DNA from: UBA7396 sp036172015
GTDB lineage: Bacteria > Patescibacteriota > Gracilibacteria > BD1-5 > UBA6164
Assembly (NCBI GenBank): GCA_036172015.1
Contig: JAVHSE010000009.1
Location: 1-22,557 of the forward strand
DNA: 22,557 nt
Direction of reading: 5' to 3'
Part shown: in pieces, positions 1 to 9,525 of the stretch
Layout: the number at the start of each line of letters is the position of its first letter
Position numbering within the stretch: position 1 is the stretch's first letter
Translations under genes and position numbers: made by a program
Notes under the pieces: generated by a model
The model's input: the letters and a program-made list of their open reading frames with translations, nothing else
What the model was told of the DNA's origin: nothing
Database searches by the model: none

Positions 1-537
1 ATTTTTTCAAATTGGAAATCAAAATCTAATATTTATTTGAGTAAATGGTACTTTTACTGTTGTCCATGCAACTTTTTCTCATCTGAGTAAAAATATTTTA
101 TTATATCAGACAAGGGATCCGTTTAAAATTTGATTTACACTTGATAGAACACTTTCTTTTTCTTTTCAAGCATAGGTAGTTCAAATTTGATTCTCTTCTT
201 TACCAGTAAATTCTTTCAGTGATAAATTAGATATAATTCTATCATGACCATCACAAACAGAAACAAAACTTTTTGTTCTGAGATAAATTTGAATGAAATA
301 TCATTCCACAAATTCTTTTAACTCCTCTATTAAAGATATTAAAAGAATTTTATTATTTTTTCACCCCAAAATATAATCAGCTTCTCATTGAATGCTTCTT
401 ATAAGTTGAATAGTATTATTTGGATGATAGTTTATTTCTTTTATGAGTGAAAAATCAATGGTTTGAAGAAATTTTTTTATATTTTCATCAATTCAACGAA
501 AAGAAAGAGTATCTTGTGAATAATTATATTTTTCCAT
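1..537 (-). CDS. Unknown protein, C-terminus cut by window edge
   Basis: An ATG at 535-537 opens a frame that runs off the left edge with no TAA or TAG, giving at least 179 residues. TGA occurs in frame several times and is read as glycine. The protein starts MEKYNYSQDTLSFRG and is mixed charged and hydrophobic, with no signal peptide or membrane segment visible. A stretch FVSVCDGHDRIISNLSL (positions about 222-267) is the most distinctive part, but I do not recognise the family. The gene begins 9 bp after the stop of the upstream PAS-GGDEF gene on the same strand, so the two are probably cotranscribed. This makes a role connected to that signalling protein possible, but it is only inference from position. 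Confidence 0.7.
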
Positions 538-546
538 TTTCTATTT

Positions 547-2256
547 TTAATGAGTAATTCTCATACTCTTACTATCTAAGAGTTTTCTTTTTTTATTGAT
601 AAGATCGATATATTTCAATGAAAGGAAAAAACTTCATTTTGAATTTAGTACCTTTACTCACATAAATACACCATTTTGATCAAATATACTTTGACCAATT
701 CCATTTTTTTCTTCATAATTTTTTGATATAATTCAAGCAGAAATAAGTTCTTCTCAAATCAGTTTAAAGTATTTCACTATATACATATTTTCATCCGCAT
801 ATTTTAAACTATCTTCTAATTTTATAATTTCTCAATGAGAAAGTGTTTTAATTTCGGTAATTCAATAACTAGTTCCAATTCATCATTGGAAAAGTCATAT
901 TTTTTTAGTATATTCAAAAAAGCCTTGTCTAATCTTATCTACTTTATGAGATATTTCTTCTATATTATCAGATTCGAATAATATAACAAATTCATCTCCA
1001 TGTAATCTATAAAGAAAATCAAAGTTCATTCTTATACTCTGTTGAATAAATTTTACTAATTCTTTTAATACGAGATCTCCAGCTTCGTGTCAAAACTTAT
1101 CATTTATTCATTTAAAATTATCAATATCGAGCATTACTTCTATACAAGATTTTTCCCTTCTTGAATTATTTATTTTTTCTTCAAAATGTGTTTCTAATGC
1201 TGTAAAATTATTACATCCAGTAAGTTTATCGGTAAGTAATTTTTTTTCTGTTTCACGAAGACAAGCTAATATTTCTTCTTGACTAGAAAGATATCTGGCA
1301 AATCTTAAACTTCAGCCTTCTTTATCTACTAATACATTCCATAAAAAAGTTTTTTCTTTTCCAAATTTTGTAGTAAGAGTAAAAGTAATATTTTGATATC
1401 ATTGTTTCGTAGTAGCTAAAATTTTTAAATATTGTTTTACTTTTTCTAAATTAGCTCATTTATATAAGAGTGATTCATACTCTCATCTTTTTTCTCTATA
1501 TATATTTCAAGCTGAATCTATTTTTTCTACTATCTCATTATAATAATTCAAAATTTCTTCTTTTTTATATCATGTTTCCTCAGTCATTTTTTTATTCCAT
1601 AAAAGAGGTTTTCAAAATATATCACAATATGAAATTGGTTCAAAAAAATCTTCAAATAAAGATAAAGTATCTTCTTTTGTTTCACTTAAATTTTCACTGG
1701 TAAAATCATATTTCGATTTGTTTCATTTTTTATTTTTAATATGGAGGTATACTACATAAAAAGCTAAAATAAAAGATTCAAAATAAACGAGTGATCCAGG
1801 AATAAAACCATTTACTAAGACCATTCATCCACTGGTAAATGAAAATATTCAAAAACTTTTTTTTGATATTTCTCCTCAAGCTTTAACTTTTACTATTGTG
1901 GCATAATAAGCATATCAATATAAAAATCATAAAACAAGAGCCTTTAAAATACTTTCTAAAGACCAATTATACTCTCTACTTAATAAAGATTGAAGTTCAG
2001 ATTTAAAAGTTGGTTCAGAAATAATTTCTTTTATTTCTTGTTTTTGTTCTTGAGTAAAATTTGGTATTTGAGATAAATGTTTATCAAGTAAAATATTCAA
2101 CTCTGTTTGATTTGAAAAATCTTTTTTTAAAACATGAGAAACATTTGATTTCGATCCATCAACAACACTCTGAGTATCAAAAGAAGAATTTTCTTTTATT
2201 CCAGCTCAAAATGCTAATCATGATGATAATAATACAGTTGGTATAATTTTTTTCAT
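547..2256 (-). CDS. Membrane-anchored PAS-GGDEF protein (probable diguanylate cyclase)
   Basis: 569 aa with TGA as glycine. Residues 1-19 (MKKIIPTVLLSSGLAFGAG) look like a signal peptide. A ~80-residue extracytoplasmic stretch follows, then hydrophobic segments near 104-122, 135-155 and 157-175. A PAS-like sensor region lies at about 207-330. A GGDEF domain spans about 340-500, with the expected signatures LTDKLTGCNN, DIDNFKGINDKFGHEAGD, the active loop HGDEF at 419-423, GTSYGIT, and YADENMY near the end. GGDEF enzymes make cyclic di-GMP from two GTP. Here the first glycine of the motif is His, and no RxxD inhibitory site precedes it. Catalysis is therefore likely but not certain, and a degenerate receptor role is the alternative. 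The start is the only ATG ahead of the signal peptide. The next gene follows after 9 bp. Confidence 0.9.
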
Positions 2257-2316
2257 GGAATTATTTTTAATTTTAAGGTACCATTATATTAAAAATAAAA
2301 ATAATTCAAATTTTTT

Positions 2317-3408
2317 TTATTTTTTAAAATCCTCTAATTTTGGATATATTCTCATTTTATTTTTTTCTACTTTATTTTTTGATTTTGAATACACATTGAG
2401 AGCATTTTGAATACATATTTTTGCTCTTGTTTCTGGTGTTAATTTATTTAAAAAACTATTAAATCTTGCATTAATTATTCCAATTTGTTCAAATGCATCT
2501 CATAAAACATCACTTCATATCATAATTCTATCCGAAAATTCTTCGCTCATATCAACCCAATCCTGCATACTTACTTCACTTACTGCAATAATTTCATCAA
2601 AAATAACCCAAGAAAAATCAACATAAAGTCAAGGATATTCACTTAATAATCTTGAAATCATTTTTGTATAATATGGTGCTCTGAGTCGACGAGATGCTCA
2701 ACAATGAGCAAGTACTACTCTTGCTTTTGGAAATTCTCTAATAATAGTTTCCATTTCATACAAAAATTTTGGATAATCCGATATACCTGGTGCTGTAATA
2801 TTATTATGAATACATAAAGGAAGATCATATTTAGTAATAAATTCAAAAAGTTTTTTGGTAGCTAAGGTATTCATCCTTGGTGGTTCCCCATAGGTCATAT
2901 GAGTTAAATCATCATGCCTATAAAACACCTCCCCTACTCAATAAAAAACTCATGGAAATGTTTCATAAGTACCAATAATATGTTCTACACTATTTATATC
3001 CATAGGATTAAATCAGCATAACAATGGAAAAAATCTTTTTCTTTCTTGTATATTTAAACTTAAATACTCTTTTGCTACTATTGCATCGGTATTTGAATAA
3101 TAATAACACGGGTTATCATCATCGAGATAATACCCAGGTCTTTGTCTTTCATTTTCTTGCCAAATTTTTATCACAGGCATACCAAAAATCACTCAAGCTG
3201 TAATATTTGATTTATCCATATATTTTAAAAGATTTTTTAATCAAGAAGTTTTTTGATTAAAATCAACTATATGAATATGAGCATCTATCATAGGATATTT
3301 ACATCCAGTGAGTTTATCAAGTTTTGTGAGTTCTTTTTCAAAAAGTTCAATATCTCATCATAATTCTTCTTTGATAGTATTTTCTATAATGGTTTTATTT
3401 ATTTTCAT
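2317..3408 (-). CDS. Amidohydrolase family (Amidohydro_2-like) metal-dependent hydrolase
   Basis: 363 aa, start ATG at 3406-3408, TAA at 2317-2319. The fold is a TIM-barrel amidohydrolase. The metal-binding HxH is at residues 44-46 in MIDAHIHIVDF, a histidine follows in LPLCIHNN, another in VVLAHCGASRR, and the late aspartate in IMIGSDVLGD. These four elements in this order are typical of the Amidohydro_2 family (decarboxylases and hydrolases acting on C-C or C-N bonds). The substrate cannot be told from sequence. Several glycines, including the one in IGSD's following LGD and in AHCGAS, are TGA codons. The gene starts 5 bp after the stop of the 250-aa gene, so those two form an operon. A 60-bp AT-rich gap separates it from the PAS-GGDEF gene. 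Cytosolic, with no signal peptide. Confidence 0.88.
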
Positions 3409-3413
3409 ATTAT

Positions 3414-4166
3414 TTATGCTAAAAAATTTAAAAATATTTTTTCTTTATTTTGTGGTAATTTCATCATAAAATCATAAAATTCTTTTTCTGTTTTAAAAAG
3501 ATTTAATATTTCGTTTTTATTATATTTTTTTAAAAGTTCTTTTGCTTTTTTTAATGTTAATCATTTCAGCATAACCAGAAGATTTTGAGTTGTTTTTATT
3601 TTTGTTTTTATTCCATCGAGTCCAATTATATTCATTAAATAATCTTTATTTTCATCGCTCAGATAATGAAGTATCATGATAATTTCGTTGGTAGATAAAA
3701 ATATATTTTTTACAAAATCATGACCAAGTAATATTAAAAATTCTCTTTCAGAAGTTCCATATAACCATTCAATAATATTTCATAAATCTCTGGCATCAAA
3801 GAGTATTTTTGTCAATCATTTTACTCTTAAAATTGATAAAAGTCTTATTTTATTTGATTCATTTGGAATTTTTGAAATAATTTCAGCAAGTTCTTCAGAA
3901 CTATTGATTAAATGAATAAGAATATCTCAGAGTTTTACTAAAAGAAGAAAAGAATTTTTTTCATTGAGATATTTTAAACAATTCAATAATCATTGGTATG
4001 AAGTGATAATATATTCTAAATCACTATCTATTTCCATTAAAATATTCCACGAAATAACTGATGATACTTTTGATGAAGAATAAAATAATTTAAAAATGAG
4101 TTCTAAATCTTTTTCATCTTTAATAGAATATTTTTTCTCTGATATAATGAAACTATACTCTTTCAT
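3414..4166 (-). CDS. Unknown all-helical protein, 250 aa
   Basis: ATG at 4164-4166, TAA at 3414-3416. An in-frame TTG at 4170-4172 is a weaker start. The product is rich in Leu, Ile, Lys and Asn and appears wholly helical. It shows loosely recurring units such as LRVKGLTKILFDARDLG, YLMNIIGLDGIKTKIKTT and LVMLKGLTLKKAKELLKK. These suggest a solenoid of short repeats, perhaps a protein-binding scaffold, but no family is recognised. The last codons lie 5 bp from the start of the amidohydrolase on the same strand, so cotranscription is likely. It is the first gene of the leftward unit and is divergent from the PAS gene at 4288. Confidence 0.75.
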
Positions 4167-4229
4167 AGTCAATATTTAATAATAATCAATTTTTATTTTA
4201 CCACAACAGAAAGAAAAATGCAAAAAAAT

Positions 4230-4259
4230 TTGTATTTTTATAAAAATATATAAGATAAT
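4230..4259 (+). promoter_or_regulatory. Candidate promoter of the PAS-domain gene
   Basis: In the 121-bp divergent interval 4167-4287, TTGTAT (4230-4235) and GATAAT (4254-4259) are separated by 18 bp, about 28 bp upstream of the ATG. The interval is extremely AT-rich, so such matches arise easily. No Shine-Dalgarno sequence precedes the start. Confidence 0.35.
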
Positions 4260-4287
4260 ACCTTAAATTATTATTTTTATAAAAAAT

Positions 4288-5472
4288 ATGGAAGCAAAAG
4301 ATTTAGAAATTTTTAAAAATGAAAGAAAAAATACGACTGGAAGTATATTACAGGTATGAAAAATTATAAAAGGAACATTATGAGAAATTAAAAAAATTTT
4401 AATACAAAATAATTGTTATTCTGAGGAAATTGAGAATGATTCAAAAGAAATTTTAACAAGGGCTTATATGTTAGATGCTCTTTTTAATCCTTTACAATCA
4501 AAAGATAATGCAGAATGGGATTTAAATGAATTTGATTTTACACAAAATTATATGACAGTATTATGAAATTTAGATGAAATAGATAAATCAATAGAAAATG
4601 AAATATATTATCTTACCCCATCTATATGAGTTTTCTTCCAATGACAACCATTATTTCTCAATCATAATTATATAGAAGCACTCTGAGCAGAAAGTGAAGC
4701 AAGTTTAAAAGCTGATATAAAAAATGGAATTGCTTTAAAAAAATATTATAAAGTTTGAGATGATATCAAGGCTATTGAAGCTGTTTCAAAATTATCTGCA
4801 TGAGAATGATATAAAAATTTAGAATTGACAACAAAAAAATGAAAAATATTATCTTGGAATAGTTTTTGAAGTAGAGAATGATTAGAAATCAGAATATGAA
4901 ATGACATAACTGAATGAACCTTCAATAAAAGAGAAAATAATTTAGAATGATTTTCCGGAATAAATTTAGAAACTCGTAGGTTTATTTTACAATATGCATC
5001 AAAAATAAATTCTCTGATTTGATTAAATCTTGATATGAAGAATAAACTTATTATATTTTGAATTTTATCAAATATACTTGATAAAATATGGAATGATTGA
5101 CAATTTTTGATGAATATAACTCTTGATGATAAAAAAGAATATGAAATGCTTTTTAATACCAATTATGCATTTGCATTAAAAAGACATAAAACTGAAATTG
5201 AAGCAAAAATTAAAAATCAAACTCTTTGGTCAGAAACATATAATGAAGATATCATTTTACTTATAAAATGACTTATGATGTGTTTAAAAGATGATGGTTA
5301 CTATGTAGCGGATTTCCCATTAAAAGATAAAAATGGAAAATGAAAAATATACTCATGGTTAAGATTTTTCATTCAAGATAAAGATTTTGATATTAATAGA
5401 ACTTTTTGAATAGGAACGAATGCTATTTCAAAAGATAATGCTGAGATAAGAAAATTTTTAAATTGAAATTAG
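4288..5472 (+). CDS. PAS-domain protein of unknown output, 394 aa
   Basis: ATG at 4288, TAG at 5470-5472, with many in-frame TGA glycines. The N-terminal ~100 residues are helical. Residues about 106-220 look like a PAS sensor fold: LTPSIGVFFQGQPLFLNHNY opens it, and LELTTKKGKILSWNSFG followed by GLEIRIGNDITEG forms the closing beta strands. The C-terminal half (about 220-394) is mixed helical and ends with a short aromatic region (YSWLRFFIQDKDFDINR). I recognise no kinase, GGDEF, HD-GYP or DNA-binding output domain. The gene stands alone, divergent from the 250-aa gene, and ends just before a strong palindromic terminator. PAS domains commonly bind small ligands or mediate dimerisation. A link to the nearby PAS-GGDEF protein is plausible but unproven. 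Confidence 0.8.
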
Positions 5473-5514
5473 TTTTTATTCAAAAGATTTGAATAATAAT
5501 AAATTAAGAAACTA

Positions 5515-5542
5515 TTGACAATAAGAATTATTTATATATAAA
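5515..5542 (+). promoter_or_regulatory. Candidate promoter of the beta-CASP nuclease gene
   Basis: A perfect TTGACA (5515-5520) is followed after 16 bp by TATAAA (5537-5542), 27 bp upstream of the ATG at 5570. The -10 part lies inside the 34-bp palindrome at 5520-5553. Confidence 0.45.
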
Positions 5543-5557
5543 TAATTCTTATTTTTT
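5520..5557. terminator. Perfect 17-bp-arm palindrome, terminator of the PAS-domain gene
   Basis: Positions 5520-5536 are the exact reverse complement of 5537-5553, and the right arm runs into TTTTTT (5552-5557). The stem is nearly pure AT with one G-C pair. It lies 47 bp after the PAS gene stop and can end transcription there, probably in either direction. A regulator binding site is an alternative, because it overlaps the promoter candidate. Confidence 0.6.
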
Positions 5558-5569
5558 AATTTTTTGTTT

Positions 5570-8500
5570 ATGTCAAAAGCACTTATACACTATATTTGAG
5601 GTATTGATGATAAAGAAATTTGAGCAAATCTAACTGGCTCTCAAACTATTTTTACACTTGATATAGGAAAAACAAAAAATCCAAAAATAGTCATCGATGC
5701 TGGAGCTGTTCAATGAGTAAAAAAAGCTCTTGAATTTAATAAAACAATTAAATCAGAAGTACTCAGTGCAGAATTTTTAATCATAACTCATGCACATAGT
5801 GATCATGCTGGAATGGTTCCTTATTTATATAAAAAAGGATTTTCAGGGAGAATTATTATGACAAAATTAACTCAATTGCAATCAAAAGAAATGTGGCTTG
5901 ATTATGTCAGGCTCACTGAAAATGAAATTGAAAAAGTGAAAGAAATAAATGCGAAAATTGCCAAAAAACTTCATGAAGCACTTCAAATCGTGGAACATTT
6001 TAAAATAATAAATGATAAAAAATCAAGTGATAAAAAATTTAAAAATAGTGAAAAATATTTAATAAAGATATTAGGTATAAAAAAGTTTGAAGAAGCTTAT
6101 AATGAGTCAATTGCGATTTTAAAAGAATATTGAGTTGAGTGTGAAAATGATATTTGATCTGTGTTAAATGAAGTTCCTGAATTATTATTTACGACCGATG
6201 ATATTGACGAAGTGTATGCAAAAATTGAAACATTAGAATTACATGAAGAAATGGAACTTCAAAATTTTCATCCTATCAATTCTGGAAAAGATGAAAAAAT
6301 ACTCCAATTCCCAGAAATGGTAAAAAACGGATATAATAAACCAATTCCAGTGATGAGTTTATTAATATGAACGGTCACTTCGAAACTTCAATCTCAAATA
6401 AAAAAAATATCAAAAGAATCCAAGGAAAATGAACAAATACAAAGTGAAAATGAAGGGCTCTCTGAAAAAATAAAATTTGCTCTGAGTTTTATCAAACTTT
6501 ATGAAGAACAATGAGTCAATCTATCAAATTTTGAAAAAGAATACAGTGAATTATTATCAGAAGATAGTGAAAAATTAATACATAAAATTCAAGAACTTTC
6601 TCAAATCGATTTTAATGGAAAAAAATATAATATCGTTGATTTAATACAAATATATAAAAATTTTAGTTTTAAATTTCCAGAATCAAAAGATGAATATGAA
6701 AAAATTGTAAGTGAGCTTGAGAGTTTATGAATAGAAACAGAAAGTGATATTTATAAACATTTATGAGAACTTCCAGAAAAAGAATATGAAACAAAAGATA
6801 TAAAATCTGCTTTAAAACAAGCTTTATATTCTCATTGATGAAAAACTTATCTTCAAAAATATGCTGTGAGTATTCATTATATGAATGATTTTTCTCCAAA
6901 AGAAATACTTGGGTTTTTAAAAGATAAAAAAAGAGTGTTTATAGCAGAAAATATATATGAAAAAATTATCTCTAAAATACACAAATTTATTATTGAAAAT
7001 GAAGAAAATATAAAAAGAAATGCTGAGTTACAAGAATCTCTGTATAATGCTTTTGATATGATTCAAATGTATGAATGAGATAGAGAATTATATCTCAAAA
7101 ACTATAAAAAAGAATATAAAAAAGCTCAATCGTTTCTAGTAAATTACAAAAGAGAAAGTATTCTAGAAAGTATATATAGTATTGATGAATTAGATAATAT
7201 TATTGATATAAATTATAATATTTTACCAAAAGATAAAACTATTATTCATATAAAAAAACTCAATGATTCGAGATTGTATGATATTTTAATATCTCAAAAT
7301 AAAAATATAGTATATTATTTTGAACCAAAAATCAGATCAAGAATAAAAGAAAAACTCAGTGAATATATTGCAAAAATTGAAGTAAAAAAAATACTGGCTC
7401 AAAAAAATCATGAAATATATAAAAAATATATAAATTTTATAAAAGTATACGAAGGAGGAGAAAAAGTCAATATAACTTCTGAAGAATATAATCATGCAAA
7501 ATCATTTCTTGCAAAACATAATATAACTAACAAAGAAGATATTAAAAACTATAATTTTTTTAATGTAGATATACCTTATACACAAAAAGATATTGAAAGT
7601 TCTATAGCAATGATTCAGAGAGTAAATGAGCATTTTTCATTGGAAGATGATATTGAGTTTATTTATATTGATTCTCTTGATGATGAAAGAATATATGATC
7701 TGCCTTATAATTATACACATAATAATAAAATTATCGTTATAAAAGAAGAATTCAAAGAAGAAATAAGAAAAAAATTATCACAATGAATATGAAATAGTTT
7801 TAGAATATCAAATCAAAGAAGAAAAAAAAGAAATGAACTCAATGACAAATTAAAACTTGCTACCTTTTATAAAGAAAAATATGAATTTTTATTTGATTTA
7901 GAATGATATGAAAATGCAAGAGATTTTTATAATGCATTGATAGGAAGAAATCTACAAATCAGAAAAATAACAGAAAAATTAAATAAAATTTATTTCGCAC
8001 TCGAATTAAAAAAGAAACTTACGACTGGAACCAGGGAACAAGAAAGTGAATATATCGAAGCAAAAAAACTCTTAACTCAGTATAATATACATGATGTCAG
8101 TGATATTGGGAAAGTTTTGAAAGTTCCATATCTTTTGCCATATTCTATTGAAGATGTTAAAAAAGCTATCAGTTTACTCAAAAGTGTTCATATTGATAGA
8201 AATCAAGATATTTTAGAAAGTATTAAACTTAATTTTTTTGATGCATGACATATAGAATGAAGTGTTCAAGTAGTTCTTACTACAGTAGTAAGTGCTGTGA
8301 ATAATATTTTGAATGGATGAGTAAAAAATCAAAAAAATATTCATACTGGAAGACAAAGAAAAATTCATCATATCAATTATTGATTTTCATGAGATCTTTG
8401 AAGAATAAAAGATCCAAATCTTGCTGGAAGTCCTGAAACTATACCTTTTAAATTAGATTATTATCAAACGGAATCAACCTATGCTGGAAGAAATCATTTA

Positions 8501-9448
8501 GACAAAGAAATCAGTATAAATAGACTTTTTTCTTCTATAGAATCTTCTGCATGAAAAATACTTATTCCTGCATTTTCTATGCAAAGAACCCAAGAATTAC
8601 TGATGATATTACTCGAACAAAGATTAGTATCTCAAAAAAATATAGATCAATTAAAAGAAGTAGAAACTGAAAAACTTCATTATGAAACAGAATGAGTTAT
8701 TCTATTAACCAATTCAAATCCAACTGAAATAAAAGAAAAAAAATCTGAATTAACAAAAAGAATTCAGAATCTAGAAGCAAGAATAAATTATTTAAAAACA
8801 CAAATATTTGATATAGATATCGTTTTAGACAGTCCTTTAAGTGAAAAAATAACGAAAATTTATATCGAGAATTGCTGAAAAAAATATAATCTTTTAGATA
8901 AAGAAGTTCAAATAAAATTATTTTGAAAAGAAATTATTACCTATATAAAACAAAGTAATTCAAATACAGAAGATATCGATGATGGAAGAATAAGTTTTGA
9001 TGATTTATATGATTGAGAAAGAAGAGATAAAAAAGAAATTATCTTTTCAGCATCTTGAATGTGAGATGGGTGAGCAATTGTCAGTCATTTAAAAGAAAAT
9101 CTTCAAAATTCAAAATCAAAAATTATTTGGGTGTGATATTGTCCTCCAAATACCAGATGATGAAAAATAAAATCTGGAGATGATTTTATTAGTATCGAAG
9201 GAGAACCATATGAACTCAAATGTGAAGTTGATGATATTCCTTGATTTTCTTGACATATTGATGAAGAGGAACTTATTGGATTTCTCAATGAAATGGAATT
9301 TACTAAATGAGCTCTCATTGCTTTTACTCATGGAGATAAAAAAAGATTTTTACTCTCAAAAAAAGTACAATCAACTCTGGATGAAATTTGAAAAAAAGTC
9401 AAAACAGTGGTTCCAAAACTCTGAGATACATTTATTATAAAAATATAA
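5570..9448 (+). CDS. Giant beta-CASP metallo-beta-lactamase nuclease with large internal insertion
   Basis: 1292 aa, ATG at 5570, TAA at 9446-9448. The order of motifs is that of beta-CASP RNA nucleases: THAHSDH at 73-79 (metal motif 2), DAGHIEGS at 891-898 (motif 3), FSGDLGR with Asp942 (motif 4), then the beta-CASP cap with ILIPAFSMQRTQ (998-1009), DSPLS from 1087, SASGMGDGG from 1160, GYCPPNTRGGKI, and FSGHID with His1229. In relatives such as CPSF73, motifs 2 and 3 are about 90 residues apart. Here they are about 810 apart, so roughly 720 residues of charged helical and coiled-coil sequence are inserted. The insertion contains about four diverged 50-residue repeats. The catalytic core looks intact, so an RNA endo- or exonuclease is likely. 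The DEAH helicase gene follows 77 bp downstream. No signal peptide. The exact substrate is unknown. Confidence 0.9.
6086..8200 (+). repeat. Four diverged ~50-residue repeats inside the nuclease insertion
   Basis: Units begin near residues 173, 374, 635 and 823 of the nuclease. Shared pattern: a helix with Tyr-x-x-Ala/Ile, a Leu pair, then Gly/Asn-Ile/Val, an Asp-Ile pair, a Pro-containing linker, Tyr/Phe-Thr/Ser-x-x-Asp-Ile/Val and a closing helix. Examples: EYNHAKSFLAKHNITNKEDI with IPYTQKDIESSIAMI, and EYIEAKKLLTQYNIHDVSDI with LPYSIEDVKKAISLL. The intervening sequence may hold further decayed units. Confidence 0.55.
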
Positions 9449-9525
9449 TTATGAAACAATTATTACCTTGAACTTGATGAACTGGATAAGAAATATAAAA
9501 TTATTTATTTTTTAAACTTCAAAAA

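Noticed and set aside
4746..5162. 138-codon minus-strand open frame
   Set aside because: Antisense shadow of the PAS-domain gene, which reads as a full protein with TGA as glycine.
9451..9489. Mini-frame of 12 codons between the nuclease and the helicase (MKQLLPGTGGTG)
   Set aside because: Too short, no ribosome site and no support; the helicase start at 9526 is clear.
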